Shown: positions 25,459 to 35,823 of the stretch, in pieces
How positions within the stretch are numbered: the first letter of the stretch is position 1
Layout of the letters: every line of letters begins with the position of its first letter
Origin: Deltaproteobacteria bacterium
GTDB taxonomy: Bacteria; Desulfobacterota; Binatia; UBA9968; JAJDTQ01
Reading direction: 5' to 3'
DNA: 64,000 nucleotides
NCBI GenBank assembly: GCA_028818755.1
Contig: JAPPNF010000169.1
Coordinates: 1 to 64,000, forward strand
Position numbers and translations under genes: made by a program
The notes under the pieces: generated by a model
The model's input: the letters and a program-made list of their open reading frames with translations, nothing else
What the model was told of the DNA's origin: nothing
Database searches by the model: none

Positions 25459-28086
25459 ATGAGCAATGAGTCCTTCGTACCTCCCCGCGGGGGAGGCGCC
25501 CGCACACGGGAACTGGTCGGGACAGCGGAGCCCGTCGCCATCGTGGGAATGGCGTGTCGGTTCCCCGGCGCGCCGGACCTTTCCTCCTTCTGGCGCCTGC
25601 TCGAGGCCGGCGGGAACTCCATCACCGAGAAAACTCCGGGTTCCGGCGTCGGGCGGGTGGGCGAGATCTTCGCCGACGGCACGGTCCCCAGCGAAGCGTG
25701 CCGTTTCGGCGCCTTCGTCGATGACATCGAGCTGTTCGACGCGGGTTTCTTCCGGATCTCCCCGGTGGAGGCGCAACTGCTGGACCCGCAACAGCGCATG
25801 ATGCTCGAGACGAGCTGGCAGGCGCTGGAGGACGCGGGGATCGATCCAGACCGGCTCAAGGAGAGCCTCACCGGCGTGTACACCGGCATCAGCAACGACG
25901 AGTACCGGATGCTGGTGGTGGATTCGACCAAGCCTTCCGGAGCCGCCGAATGCCTCTACGCCCTGAGCGGCACGAACCTGAACGGCACCAGCGGGCGGGT
26001 CTCTTTCGTCCTGGGTCTCATGGGACCGGCCAAGGCGGTGGACGCCGCCTGCGCGTCATCCCTGGTATCGGTGCACGACGCGGTGGCGGACCTCCAGCAG
26101 GGGAAGGCGGATCTGGCCATTGCCGGCGGGGTTCAGGCCATTCTGAATCCCCGCATCTACGAGCTGCGGGCGGACGCGATGATGTTGTCCCCCGATGGGC
26201 AGAGCAAGGCGTTCGATGCCTCCGCCAACGGTTACGTGCGGGGCGAGGGTTGCGGGGTGGTGGTGCTGAAGCGGCTGAGCGAGGCCGAGGCGGACGGCGA
26301 CCGGATCTGGGCGGTGATCCGGGGCGCCGCGGTGAACCACGGCGGCGCCAGCTCCGGGCTGACCGTGCCGCACACGCCCGCGTTGGTGCAGGTCATCGAA
26401 ACGGCGCTGTCGCAAGCGGGAATACCACCGTCGGAGGTGGACTACCTGGAGGCGCACGGGACCGGGACCGCGGTGGGCGACCCCATCGAGATCGACGCCG
26501 TGGCCGACGTCTACGGCAGGGGCCGCGACCCCGACCGGCCGCTCCTGGTGGCTTCGGTGAAGACCAACATCGGCCACCTGGAGTCGGCGGCCGGGATCGC
26601 CGGCCTGATCAAGGCGGCGCTTGTCGTAAACAGGGGCGTCCTTCCCAAGCACCTGCATTTCCAGGACCCCAACCCCCGTCTCGACTGGGACCGTCTGCCC
26701 TTGCGCATTACTACGACCATGATGGACTGGCCGAGCCGTCCCGACCGGCCGCGGCTCGCGGGCGTGAACTCCTTCGGGATATCCGGGACCAACGCCCATG
26801 TCGTGGTGGGGGAGCACAGCGCCCCGGAGGCGACTTCCGGGGAGGAACATCGGGCCGCCGGCCCTGTCCGGGTGGTGCCGGTTTCTCTGCCCGAGGGCGC
26901 CGCGGACCTGCGGTGGCCGGAGCAGGGGCTCGGTCCCCGGCCGACCCGTTTCCTGCCGCTCTCGGGCAAGTCGCCGGACGCGCTCCGGGAGCTTGCGGGC
27001 CGGTATCTGTCGTGGCTCGATGAGCCGCCGGAGACGCTGTTCGCCGAAGGTCCTGCCTCGGAGCCGGCGCTGTCGGACATGGCCTGGACCGCGGGCGTGG
27101 GGCGCAGCCACTTCGATCACCGCGCCGGCGTCGTCTTCCACGATGCCGGCTCGTTGCGCGAGGGCCTGAATGCGCTGGCCGAATCGGGCGAGGACGCCGG
27201 GCCGGCCGCGGCGGGCAAAGTGGCCTTCGTCTATACCGGACAGGGGAGCCAGTGGATCGGCATGGGCCGGACGCTCTACGACACCGAGCCGGTTGCGCGG
27301 GCGGTGCTCGACCGTTGCGAATCCGTGTTCCGGGAGGAGCGGGGGACCTCCCTGCTGGACGTGATGTTCGGCCGGCCGGGCGGGGAGGGGGACCTGGGCG
27401 ATACGGCTTGGGAGCAGCCGGCGCTCTATGCCCTGGAGTGTGCGCTGACCGCCCTCTGGGCGAGCGTGGGCATCCGGCCCGCGGCGGTCCTGGGGCACAG
27501 CGTGGGCGAGCTGGCGGCGGCCCAGGCGGCGGATGTGTTCAGCCTGGACGACGGGATGAGGCTCGCCGCGACGCGGGGCACCCTGCTGTCGGGCATCGAG
27601 CCGGGCGCCATGGCCGCGGTCTTCGCCCCGCCGGCGCGCGTGGCGGCGGTGGTGGAGGCGTCGAACGAGGCATCGGCCGGCGTCGGCGTCAACATCTCCG
27701 CGGACAACGGGACCCACCAGGTGGTCAGCGGACCGGTGGCCGGCATCGAAGCCGTCTCGCAGCGTTTCGAATCGGAGGGCCTCCGGGTCAGGCGGCTCAA
27801 CACGACCAAGGCGTTTCACAGCGCCCTGGTGGAACCGGCGCTGGATGCGCTGGAAGCGTTTCTGGGCAGCATCACCGTCGAGGCCCCCTCGCTGGCGGTG
27901 GTCAGCAACCTGACCGGCCGGGTGGTGGAGCCCGGCGAGAGGCTGGACGGCGTCTACTGGAGGCGTCATGCCCGGGAGCCCGTGGCGTTCGCGGCCGGTG
28001 TCGGGACGTTGGCGGAACTCGGCGTGGACCTGGTGGTGGAGATCGGTCCGCATTCGGTGCTGGCGCCGATGGCGGTGTCGGCCTAG
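25459..28086 (+). CDS. Type I PKS, 5' part: KS-AT (frame ends at in-frame TAG)
   Basis: 875 aa after GGAGAG and ATG. KS at about 22-455 is complete: active Cys198 in DAACASSL, EAHGTGTAVGDPIE and KTNIGHLESAAG histidines. AT at about 590-870 has the nucleophile Ser681 (GHSVGE) and the AFHS motif (His787), so it is likely active; the FHS type is typical of malonyl rather than methylmalonyl specificity. The ORF ends at TAG 28084-28086, but the same frame continues without another stop to 35823. In the homologous AT2 tail the TAG position is a Trp (AGAWPDS against VSA-stop-PES), so a TGG to TAG change is likely. Confidence 0.9.
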   Translation: MSNESFVPPRGGGARTRELVGTAEPVAIVGMACRFPGAPDLSSFWRLLEAGGNSITEKTPGSGVGRVGEIFADGTVPSEACRFGAFVDDIELFDAGFFRISPVEAQLLDPQQRMMLETSWQALEDAGIDPDRLKESLTGVYTGISNDEYRMLVVDSTKPSGAAECLYALSGTNLNGTSGRVSFVLGLMGPAKAVDAACASSLVSVHDAVADLQQGKADLAIAGGVQAILNPRIYELRADAMMLSPDGQSKAFDASANGYVRGEGCGVVVLKRLSEAEADGDRIWAVIRGAAVNHGGASSGLTVPHTPALVQVIETALSQAGIPPSEVDYLEAHGTGTAVGDPIEIDAVADVYGRGRDPDRPLLVASVKTNIGHLESAAGIAGLIKAALVVNRGVLPKHLHFQDPNPRLDWDRLPLRITTTMMDWPSRPDRPRLAGVNSFGISGTNAHVVVGEHSAPEATSGEEHRAAGPVRVVPVSLPEGAADLRWPEQGLGPRPTRFLPLSGKSPDALRELAGRYLSWLDEPPETLFAEGPASEPALSDMAWTAGVGRSHFDHRAGVVFHDAGSLREGLNALAESGEDAGPAAAGKVAFVYTGQGSQWIGMGRTLYDTEPVARAVLDRCESVFREERGTSLLDVMFGRPGGEGDLGDTAWEQPALYALECALTALWASVGIRPAAVLGHSVGELAAAQAADVFSLDDGMRLAATRGTLLSGIEPGAMAAVFAPPARVAAVVEASNEASAGVGVNISADNGTHQVVSGPVAGIEAVSQRFESEGLRVRRLNTTKAFHSALVEPALDALEAFLGSITVEAPSLAVVSNLTGRVVEPGERLDGVYWRRHAREPVAFAAGVGTLAELGVDLVVEIGPHSVLAPMAVSA

Positions 28087-28116
28087 CCCGAGTCGTCGCG
28101 GACACCGGCGCCGAGG

Positions 28117-31100
28117 GTGCTGTCGAGCCTGTGCCGGCCGTCCGGCGACGAGACGGCTCCGGCGGGTGACGGCTTCGTCGAGGCCGTGGCCGGGGCGTAC
28201 CGGGCGGGGCTGCCGGTTCGTTTCGAGGGGCTTTTCGCGGGCGAGGCGCGGCGGCGCATCTCGTTGCCGGGGTATCCGTTCCAACGCGAACGCCACTGGA
28301 TCGAGGCCTCGAAGCAACGGCGCGGCAGCGCCGGCCACCCCCTGCTGGGGGTCCGGCACGAGTCCGCCCGCGGCGAGATCTCTTTCGAGACGGAAGTCTT
28401 CCCTTCGGACCCGGCGTGGCTGAGCGACCACCGGGTATTCGGGCGGGTGCTGGCCCCGGGCGCCCTCTACGGCGCCATGGCGGCGACGGCGGCCCTTGCG
28501 GAGGGCAGCGGTTCGGCGGTGGTGGAGGACATGCAGCTCCACAATGCGCTGGTTTTTCCCGAGCAGGGCTCCGAGGACGGAGCGGGCGAAGACGGCCGGA
28601 CTGTGCAACTCGTGCTCGACGCTCCCGGACAGGCGGCGTCGCGCGGCGTGCAGATCTTCAGCAAGGGGGCTGAAGGGGAGTGGACGCTGCACGTGGAGGG
28701 CCGCGTGCCGTCAGGTGTTCCGGCGTCGCAACCCGCGACCCGGGTGGATATTGAAAGCCTGAAGGCCGGCATGTCGCTGGTGGAGGTGGCTGACTACTAC
28801 CGGGCCAGGGCCGATACGGGGATCGATCTCGGCCCGTCCTTCCGCACCCTCGGGAGGGTCTGGGCGCGGCCGGGCGAAGCGGTGGGCGAGGTCTCTTTTC
28901 CGGAAGCTCTCGGCCGCAATGGGCTGGACGTGCACCCGCTCGTGCTGGATGGTTGCTTTCAGGTCGTTGGCGCCGCCCGCGGCCTGACCGGAACCCAGGG
29001 GGCGACCACGTACCTGCCGTTCGGATGGGAGCGGTTGTGGCTCACGGGGCGGCTGCCGGAGCGGGTCGTCTGCCACGTGCGCATGAACATGCCGTCCCCG
29101 GAACCGGAGGCCGAAGCCGGCGAACCGCCGGAGGTCCTGAGCGGAGAACTGACCATCTACGATACCGACGGGGTCCTGCTCGGGGTGTTGAGCGGGTACA
29201 CGGTGAAGCGGGCCACGCGCGAGGCGCTGCTGTCGGCGGTGGAAGGCGTGAAGGAGCTGCTGTACGAGGTCGTGTGGCGCGATTCCGCCCTCGCGCCGGG
29301 ACTGGTGCCGGCGGACTTCTTCCCGACGCCGGCAACCGTCGCCGCGGGCTCGCAGTCGTTCTCCGGCTACCTGACCGGCGCCGACGTGGATCCGGAGGAC
29401 AGGCGCGCCCTGCTGGCGGACCTGGAGCGTTGGTCCCGTTCCTACGCGCTTGCCAACCTCGACAAGCTGGGATGGGAGCGCGGGGCCGGCGAGGTGGTGG
29501 ATCCCGACGACCTGCGGCAACGGCTGAACGTCAACGAGGAGCACCGGCGCCTCTTCCGCCGGATGCTCGAAATGCTCGCCAGGTCGGGCGTCCTGGAGGA
29601 AACCGCCGACGGCTTTGCGGTAGTGGCGGCATCGGGGGATCCGTGGCCGGAGGAGATGCCCGGGGATCCCGAGGCGTTCGCCACGCGGATGGCCGAGATG
29701 TATCCGGACGGCCTGGTCGAGATCGGACTGTTCAAGCGGTCGGCTGACGCCCTCGCCGACGTGCTCCGCGGCGGCGCCGATCCCCTGACGCTGCTGTTCA
29801 GCAGCGGAGAGCCCACGGCGGCGGATCTGTATCTCAAGGCGCCGGTGGCTCGGGCGGCCAACCGGATGCTGGCGGACGCGGTCCAGGCGCTGGTGGCCCG
29901 GTTGCCGGAGGGACGGCGGTTGCGGGTGCTGGAGATCGGAGCGGGCACCGGGTCGGCCACCGCCTCCGTGCTGCCTGAACTTGCAGAAGGGCGGTTCGAC
30001 TACACCTACACGGATATCTCCGCGGGCTTCTTTGCGGAGGCCGAGGCGCGCTTCGGCAACGACGGTATCGACTACCGTCCGCTGGATATCGAGAAGGACC
30101 CCGTCGCCCAGGGCTTCGAGTCCCACGGCTACGACCTGCTGATCGCGTCCAACGTGCTGCACGCGACCCGATACCTGCCGGAGACGCTGGGGCACTGCCT
30201 GGACCTGCTGGCGCCGTCGGGACACCTGATCGCCCTCGAGAACCTGAGCGGCCTGGGCTGGATGGACCTGACCTTCGGACAGTTGGACGGGTGGTGGCGC
30301 TTCGCCGACGACTACCGCCCGCACCACGCCCTGGCGAACCCGGCGGTGTGGCGCCAAGCGCTCGGCGACGCCGGTTTCACGGGGGCGGAAGTCCTGGGTC
30401 CGGACGAGTCCGAGACCGACAGGATGCCCGACAAGGGAGTGATCGTGGCGCAGGGTCCGGCGCAGGTGACGGAGCTCCCGGGCGCGTGGGTCCTGGCGGC
30501 GGACCGCGGGGAGGTGGCGGCCGGCTTGGCAACCGAGCTCGCGGCGCGGAACCAGACGGTGGTGCTGGCGGACGGCGAAGCGTCGGAGGACCTGAAGATC
30601 CACGGGCCCGGTGTTTTCAGGACGGCCGTGGGAGCGGAGGATCGCGAGGCGTGGCGATCGCTGGTGGAGGGCTTGCCTCAGGACATACCGTTCAACGGGG
30701 TAGTGCATCTGGTGGGGCTGGACGGTCACGGGGCCGAGGCCGCGACCGCGGAGATCGCCGAAGACGTGCGGCGCGCGGGAGCGAGCGCGCTGGCGCTGAC
30801 GCAAGCGGTGGCCGACTCCGACGTCACGCCGGCCAAGGGCGTATGGTTCGTGACGCGGGGCGCGCAACTCCTGGAACGGGAGCGCGGCGGCGAGCTTGCC
30901 GGCGCTACCCTCTGGGGCTTCGGCAAGGCGGTGGCGCGGGAAGCGGCGCACCTCCAGCCGAGGATGATCGATCTCGACCCCGGCGGGACGGCTCCCGTGC
31001 CCCATGTCCTCAATGAGCTGCTGTATCCCGACCCTGAAAATCACATCGCATACCGCGCGGGACGCCGGCGCGTGGCGCGCCTGGTCCGGGCGGGGGCGGG

Positions 31101-34100
31101 GGTGGAGCGGCTGGCCCTGCCCGAGGGGCCGGAGTGGGCGCTGGCCCCGGACCCGGCCGGCGTGTTCGAGAAACCGTACGTCATGCCGCTGCCGGCGCGT
31201 TCCCTGGAGCCCAGGGAAGTCCGCGTCGCGGTGGATGCCGCCGGACTCAACTTCTGGGACGTGTTCCGTTCGCTCGGCTTCATCGAGGAGGGGAATCTGG
31301 GCCGGGAGTTGTGCGGTAACGTGGTCGAGGTGGGCTCGGAAGTCTCGACCGTTTCCGCCGGCGACCCCGTGGTCGGACTGGGGTTCGGCGCGTTCGCGGC
31401 GGAAATGATCACCCACGAGGAACTGGTGGCGCCGGCGCCGCCGGGAATCCCGGTGACCGGGCTTGCCACGGTGCCGAGCGCGTTCGTGTCGGCGGCGCTG
31501 TCGTACGAGTTCACCGGGCTGGAAGTCGGCGACCGCGTGCTGATTCACGCCGGCGCCGGGGGCGTGGGGTTGGCGGCCATCCAGTTGGCGCAAGCGGCGG
31601 GAGCCGAGGTCTTCGCCACCGCCAGCGCGCCGAAGCAGGCGTATCTCCGGTCGCTGGGAGTGGAGCACATCTACGACAGCCGCCGGACGGCCTTCGGGAA
31701 GGAAATACTCGAGGACACGGATGGCGCGGGCGTGGACGTGGTGCTGAACAGCCTGACGGGAGAAGGCTTCATCGACGCCAGCCTGTCCTGTCTGAAGCAC
31801 GGCGGCCGGTTCGTGGAAATGGCCCGGCGCGACATCTTGAGCGTGGACGAGATGGCGGCGGCGCGTCCGGACGTGGCCTACCTGATCCTGGAGCTGGACG
31901 TTCTCAAGAAGACCGATCCGGCGTGGGTAGGAAGGGTCCTGCGGGGGGTGATGGAACGCCTGGTGGCGGGGGAGCTGGAACCCATCATCCACAGCAGGTG
32001 GCCGCTGGCCGAAGCCGGGGCCGCATTGAGCTTCATGCGCTCGGCGCGGCACCTCGGGAAGATCGTCGTCACCGCGTCGCCGCTGGCGAAGGGCCGGTTG
32101 CGGCAGGACCGGACCTACCTGGTGACCGGCGGTCTGGGCGGCATCGGGTGCGCCGTGGCCGGTTGGCTGGCGGACCGCGGAGCGGGGACCATCGTCCTCA
32201 ACGGCCGCCGCGCTCCCGACGACGCGGCCGAAGCGGCCATCGGCGCTCTGAGGGAGCGCGGGGTGACGGTTCAGGTGGAACTGGCGGATGTCTCCGACGC
32301 GGCCGCGGTGGACGGGATGCTGGAGCGGATCGACGGGGAGCTGCCGCCGCTCGGCGGCGTGATCCACAGCGTCGGCGTGCTGTCGGACGGCGCCCTCACC
32401 AACCAGAGCTGGGAGCGGTTCGAGACGGTGCTGTGGCCGAAGGTGCTGGGCGGTTGGCACCTGCACCGCGCCACCGCCGACCGCGACCTGGAGTTCTTCA
32501 TCCTCTTCTCCAGCCGGGTCGGCGTCATGGGCAATCCGGGGCAGGCCAATCACGCTTCGGCCAATGCCTTTCTGGACCAGCTCGCCGGCCATCGCCGGGC
32601 GCTGGGGCTCCCGGGACAGAGCATTGCCTGGGGGGCGTGGTCCGAGATCGGCGAGGCCGCGGAACAGCGGGAACGCATCGACCGGCAACGGACGGCCCTG
32701 GGCGGGCGCTGGTTCACCCCGCAGCAGGGTCTCCGGGCGTTGGACCAGTTGGTGCGGCAGGATGCCACCACCTCGGTGGTGATGGCGATGGACTGGTCCA
32801 TGTTCGAAGAGGCGGTGGAAGACCGTCCGTTGTTTCTGGACGACCTGCTGTCCACCACCGCCGAGGACGATGCCCGCGCCGAGGCCCCGTCGGGCGACCT
32901 GCTTTCGCAACTGCGGGGGACCCCCGCGGGGTCGCGCGAGGAGTTGCTCGTGTCCTTTCTGCAACAGGAGGTCCGGGCGGTGCTGAGGCTGCCGGCCACG
33001 CCGGCGCCCACGGTGGGATTCTTCGACCTGGGGATGGACTCGTTGATGGCGGTGGAGCTGCGGAACCGGCTGAACCGGGCGTTCGCGGACGTCTACACGG
33101 TGCCCAACACCGCGGTGTTCGACTACCCGGACATCGCCGCGCTCGCGCGGCACCTGGTCGGGGAGCTTGGTGATATCGGTAGCGCGCCCGCACCCCAGCC
33201 CCGGCCCGAGACCCAACCCGAGGCAGGGGCGGAGACCCGGACAGGGACACGGCCGGCAATGCCCCGCGAGGACGGGGGAATCGCGATCATCGGCATGGCG
33301 TGCCGCCTCCCCGGCGCTCCCGATCTGTCGGCCTTCTGGCGTCAGCTCGAAGCGGGCGAGAACGCGGTGACGGACAGACGCCGGGATGCTGCTTCCTCGG
33401 CCGATCTCGCCGGGGGCCTTCCAGCCGGGTATGAGGCTTACGGCCGCGGCGGGTTCGTGGACGAGATCGACAAGTTCGACGCGGATTTCTTTCGGATTAC
33501 GCCGATCGAGGCGCGCACGATGGATCCCCGGCAGCGCATGATGCTCGAGACGACCTGGCAGGCGCTTGAGGATGCCGGGATGGACCCGAACCGGTTGAGG
33601 GGAAGCCGCACCGGGATATATGCCGGCATCGGCACCAGCGAGTACCGGGACCTGATGACGGCCGGCGCTTCCAGCGTCAGTTACCTGGGCACCGCCGCGA
33701 GCATGGCGGTCGGGCGGGTGGCCTTCCATCTGGGAGTGGAAGGGCCGACGATGCCGGTGGAGCTCAACTGTGCGTCGTCGCTGGTGGCGGTGCATCACGC
33801 GGTCGCGGGGTTGCGTGGAGGCGAGGTGGATATGGCCCTGGTCGGCGGCGTGGCCGCGGTCCTGTCACCGGGGATAACGCGGGAGATGGCAGATCTGGGG
33901 ATGCTGTCGCGGGGAGGCCAGTGCAGGGCCTTCGACGCCTCGGCGGACGGCTTCGTGCGGGGCGAGGGCTGTGGAATGGTGGTCCTGAAGCGGCTCGGCG
34001 ACGCGGTGGCCGACGGCGATTGCATCTGGGGCGTGATCCGCGGCTCGGCGGTCAACCAGAACGGTGCGAGCGCGGGACCGACGGTGCCCAACGGTCGAGC

Positions 34101-35823
34101 GCAGGAGCGGGTGATCGAAGAGGCGCTGTCGCGAGCGGGGGTGTCGCCGTCGGAAGTGGACTACCTGGAAGCCCACGGGGCCGGATCGGAGTTGGGCGAC
34201 ACCATCGAGGTGCAAGCGGCTGCGGCGGTGTACGGCAAGGGACGCGGAGCGGAGCAGCCGCTCCTGATCGGCTCGGTCAAGACCAACATCGGCCATCTGG
34301 AGCCGGCCGCCGGGGTCGCGGGCCTGATCAAGACGATGCTGTCGATGAGACGAGGGGCAATTCCCAGGCAACTGCACTTCCAGAATCCGAATCCTCAACT
34401 CGACTGGGGCCGGCTCCCGGTGCGGGTGACCTCGGAGGCGGCGGACTGGCCGGTTCATCCCGACAGGCCGCGGCGCGCGGCGGTCAGTGCGTTCGGGATC
34501 TCGGGGACGAACGCTCACGTCATCGTGGAGGGATACGACGCTTCGGGGGATGGGTCCGCGGGAATGGATCAGGGGCAGAGCCCCTCGGGTTCTGCGGTTT
34601 CCGTGCCGGTCTCCCTGCCGGATGCCGTTCCAGCGGCTACGGACGAAGAACCCCCGGCACGCGCTGCCCGCTTGCTGCCGCTTTCGGGAAAAACGAGCGG
34701 CGCGCTCCGGCAGTTGGCGGGAGGGTATCTTTCGTGGCTGGACGAGCGCGACGGCGTGCTTTCATCGGCGGGCGCGGCCTCGGGACCCTTGCTTTCGGAC
34801 ATGGCATGGACGGCCGGCGTGGGGCGAAGCCATTTCGACTGCAGGAAGGGCCTCGTGTTCCGCGATGCCGCATCACTTCGGGAAGCGTTGAAGGCCCTTG
34901 CGGATGGAAGCGAGGAGCCGGAGCCCGCGACGGCCAGGAAGGTGGCGTTCGTCTACACCGGAGAAGGCAGCCAGTGGGCCGGCATGGGGCGTGCGCTGTA
35001 CGAGGACGAGCCGGTCGTCCGGGCAGTTCTGGACCGCTGCGACGCAGTGGTCCGAAAAGATCGAGGGACCTCGCTGCTGGACGTGATGTTCGGCCGCGCG
35101 GCCGCGGATCTGGACGATCCGGTGTGGACACAGCCGGCGATCTATGCGCTGGAGTGCGCGCTGACGGCGCTGTGGTCGAGTCTGGGAGTCAACCCGAGCG
35201 TGGTGGCGGGTCACGACCTGGGCGAGCTTGCGGCGGCGCGGGCGGCCGGAGTGTTCGGCCTGGAGGACGGGCTGCGTCTGGCCTGCGCGCGCGCGGTGTC
35301 GGCGTCGTTGCGCGAAGACGGAGCGGCAGAGCCGCCTCCGGACGACCTGGGGGCGGCGCTCGCCGATGTCGCGTTAGCGCCGCCGGCGCTCGTCCTGGTG
35401 AGCGGCCTGACCGGACGGGCCGTAGAACTGGGCAGCACGCTCGACGGACCGTATTGGCGCCGGCAGGCGCACGAGCCCACGGCGTTCGCGCAATGTGTCG
35501 GGACGTTGGCCGCCCTGGACGTGGAGGTGGTGGTGGAAGTCGGCCCGTCCGCGGTCCTGGGTCCGGCGGTGGCCGGAGCGTGGCCGGACTCGGCGGACGC
35601 ACGCCGGGCGCCGATCGTGCTGTCGAGCCTCCAACAAGAGGTGTCGGGGTCTACAGCGGACAGCGGGTTCGTCGCGGCGGTAGCCAAGGCCTACGAGTCG
35701 GGGATCGATGTCTCGTTCACCGGGCTCTTCGCGGGGGAGACCCGGCGTCGGATCTCGCTTCCGAGCTACCCGTTCCAGCGCCGCCGCCACTGGATCAAGG
35801 AAGCCAGCCGGGCTCCGAGATGA
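28117..35823 (+). CDS. Type I PKS, main part: DH-MT-ER-KR-ACP-KS-AT(dead)
   Basis: 2568 aa if restarted at GTG 28117, which has no good SD; otherwise part of a 3454-codon gene with the previous entry. Domains: end of the AT linker; DH about 70-340 (His105 in HRVFGRVLAP); C-methyltransferase about 560-800 (LEIGAGTG, 604-611); ER about 1010-1320 (HAGAGGVG); KR about 1330-1560 (TGGLGGIG, but the catalytic Tyr position reads GQANHASAN); ACP about 1590-1670 (GMDSLM, Ser1642); KS2 about 1720-2150 (Cys1885 in ELNCASSL); AT2 about 2270-2500. AT2 has GHDLGE in place of GHSxGE and lacks about 100 residues with the AFHS motif. The product is predicted to be a reduced, methyl-branched chain. Confidence 0.92.
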   Translation: MLSSLCRPSGDETAPAGDGFVEAVAGAYRAGLPVRFEGLFAGEARRRISLPGYPFQRERHWIEASKQRRGSAGHPLLGVRHESARGEISFETEVFPSDPAWLSDHRVFGRVLAPGALYGAMAATAALAEGSGSAVVEDMQLHNALVFPEQGSEDGAGEDGRTVQLVLDAPGQAASRGVQIFSKGAEGEWTLHVEGRVPSGVPASQPATRVDIESLKAGMSLVEVADYYRARADTGIDLGPSFRTLGRVWARPGEAVGEVSFPEALGRNGLDVHPLVLDGCFQVVGAARGLTGTQGATTYLPFGWERLWLTGRLPERVVCHVRMNMPSPEPEAEAGEPPEVLSGELTIYDTDGVLLGVLSGYTVKRATREALLSAVEGVKELLYEVVWRDSALAPGLVPADFFPTPATVAAGSQSFSGYLTGADVDPEDRRALLADLERWSRSYALANLDKLGWERGAGEVVDPDDLRQRLNVNEEHRRLFRRMLEMLARSGVLEETADGFAVVAASGDPWPEEMPGDPEAFATRMAEMYPDGLVEIGLFKRSADALADVLRGGADPLTLLFSSGEPTAADLYLKAPVARAANRMLADAVQALVARLPEGRRLRVLEIGAGTGSATASVLPELAEGRFDYTYTDISAGFFAEAEARFGNDGIDYRPLDIEKDPVAQGFESHGYDLLIASNVLHATRYLPETLGHCLDLLAPSGHLIALENLSGLGWMDLTFGQLDGWWRFADDYRPHHALANPAVWRQALGDAGFTGAEVLGPDESETDRMPDKGVIVAQGPAQVTELPGAWVLAADRGEVAAGLATELAARNQTVVLADGEASEDLKIHGPGVFRTAVGAEDREAWRSLVEGLPQDIPFNGVVHLVGLDGHGAEAATAEIAEDVRRAGASALALTQAVADSDVTPAKGVWFVTRGAQLLERERGGELAGATLWGFGKAVAREAAHLQPRMIDLDPGGTAPVPHVLNELLYPDPENHIAYRAGRRRVARLVRAGAGVERLALPEGPEWALAPDPAGVFEKPYVMPLPARSLEPREVRVAVDAAGLNFWDVFRSLGFIEEGNLGRELCGNVVEVGSEVSTVSAGDPVVGLGFGAFAAEMITHEELVAPAPPGIPVTGLATVPSAFVSAALSYEFTGLEVGDRVLIHAGAGGVGLAAIQLAQAAGAEVFATASAPKQAYLRSLGVEHIYDSRRTAFGKEILEDTDGAGVDVVLNSLTGEGFIDASLSCLKHGGRFVEMARRDILSVDEMAAARPDVAYLILELDVLKKTDPAWVGRVLRGVMERLVAGELEPIIHSRWPLAEAGAALSFMRSARHLGKIVVTASPLAKGRLRQDRTYLVTGGLGGIGCAVAGWLADRGAGTIVLNGRRAPDDAAEAAIGALRERGVTVQVELADVSDAAAVDGMLERIDGELPPLGGVIHSVGVLSDGALTNQSWERFETVLWPKVLGGWHLHRATADRDLEFFILFSSRVGVMGNPGQANHASANAFLDQLAGHRRALGLPGQSIAWGAWSEIGEAAEQRERIDRQRTALGGRWFTPQQGLRALDQLVRQDATTSVVMAMDWSMFEEAVEDRPLFLDDLLSTTAEDDARAEAPSGDLLSQLRGTPAGSREELLVSFLQQEVRAVLRLPATPAPTVGFFDLGMDSLMAVELRNRLNRAFADVYTVPNTAVFDYPDIAALARHLVGELGDIGSAPAPQPRPETQPEAGAETRTGTRPAMPREDGGIAIIGMACRLPGAPDLSAFWRQLEAGENAVTDRRRDAASSADLAGGLPAGYEAYGRGGFVDEIDKFDADFFRITPIEARTMDPRQRMMLETTWQALEDAGMDPNRLRGSRTGIYAGIGTSEYRDLMTAGASSVSYLGTAASMAVGRVAFHLGVEGPTMPVELNCASSLVAVHHAVAGLRGGEVDMALVGGVAAVLSPGITREMADLGMLSRGGQCRAFDASADGFVRGEGCGMVVLKRLGDAVADGDCIWGVIRGSAVNQNGASAGPTVPNGRAQERVIEEALSRAGVSPSEVDYLEAHGAGSELGDTIEVQAAAAVYGKGRGAEQPLLIGSVKTNIGHLEPAAGVAGLIKTMLSMRRGAIPRQLHFQNPNPQLDWGRLPVRVTSEAADWPVHPDRPRRAAVSAFGISGTNAHVIVEGYDASGDGSAGMDQGQSPSGSAVSVPVSLPDAVPAATDEEPPARAARLLPLSGKTSGALRQLAGGYLSWLDERDGVLSSAGAASGPLLSDMAWTAGVGRSHFDCRKGLVFRDAASLREALKALADGSEEPEPATARKVAFVYTGEGSQWAGMGRALYEDEPVVRAVLDRCDAVVRKDRGTSLLDVMFGRAAADLDDPVWTQPAIYALECALTALWSSLGVNPSVVAGHDLGELAAARAAGVFGLEDGLRLACARAVSASLREDGAAEPPPDDLGAALADVALAPPALVLVSGLTGRAVELGSTLDGPYWRRQAHEPTAFAQCVGTLAALDVEVVVEVGPSAVLGPAVAGAWPDSADARRAPIVLSSLQQEVSGSTADSGFVAAVAKAYESGIDVSFTGLFAGETRRRISLPSYPFQRRRHWIKEASRAPR

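Noticed and set aside
16392-28086. Three in-frame TAG codons (IS3 orfA, IS256 transposase, PKS) as evidence of amber recoding
   Set aside because: Many intact genes here end at TAG (DUF523, fdhA, clpP, permease, CoA-transferase), so TAG is a normal stop; the IS copies also carry frameshifts.
28711-33798. 1695-aa minus-strand ORF antisense to the PKS (also 26056-28692, 878 aa)
   Set aside because: High-GC shadow frames; no recognisable domain, while the plus strand encodes a well-ordered PKS.
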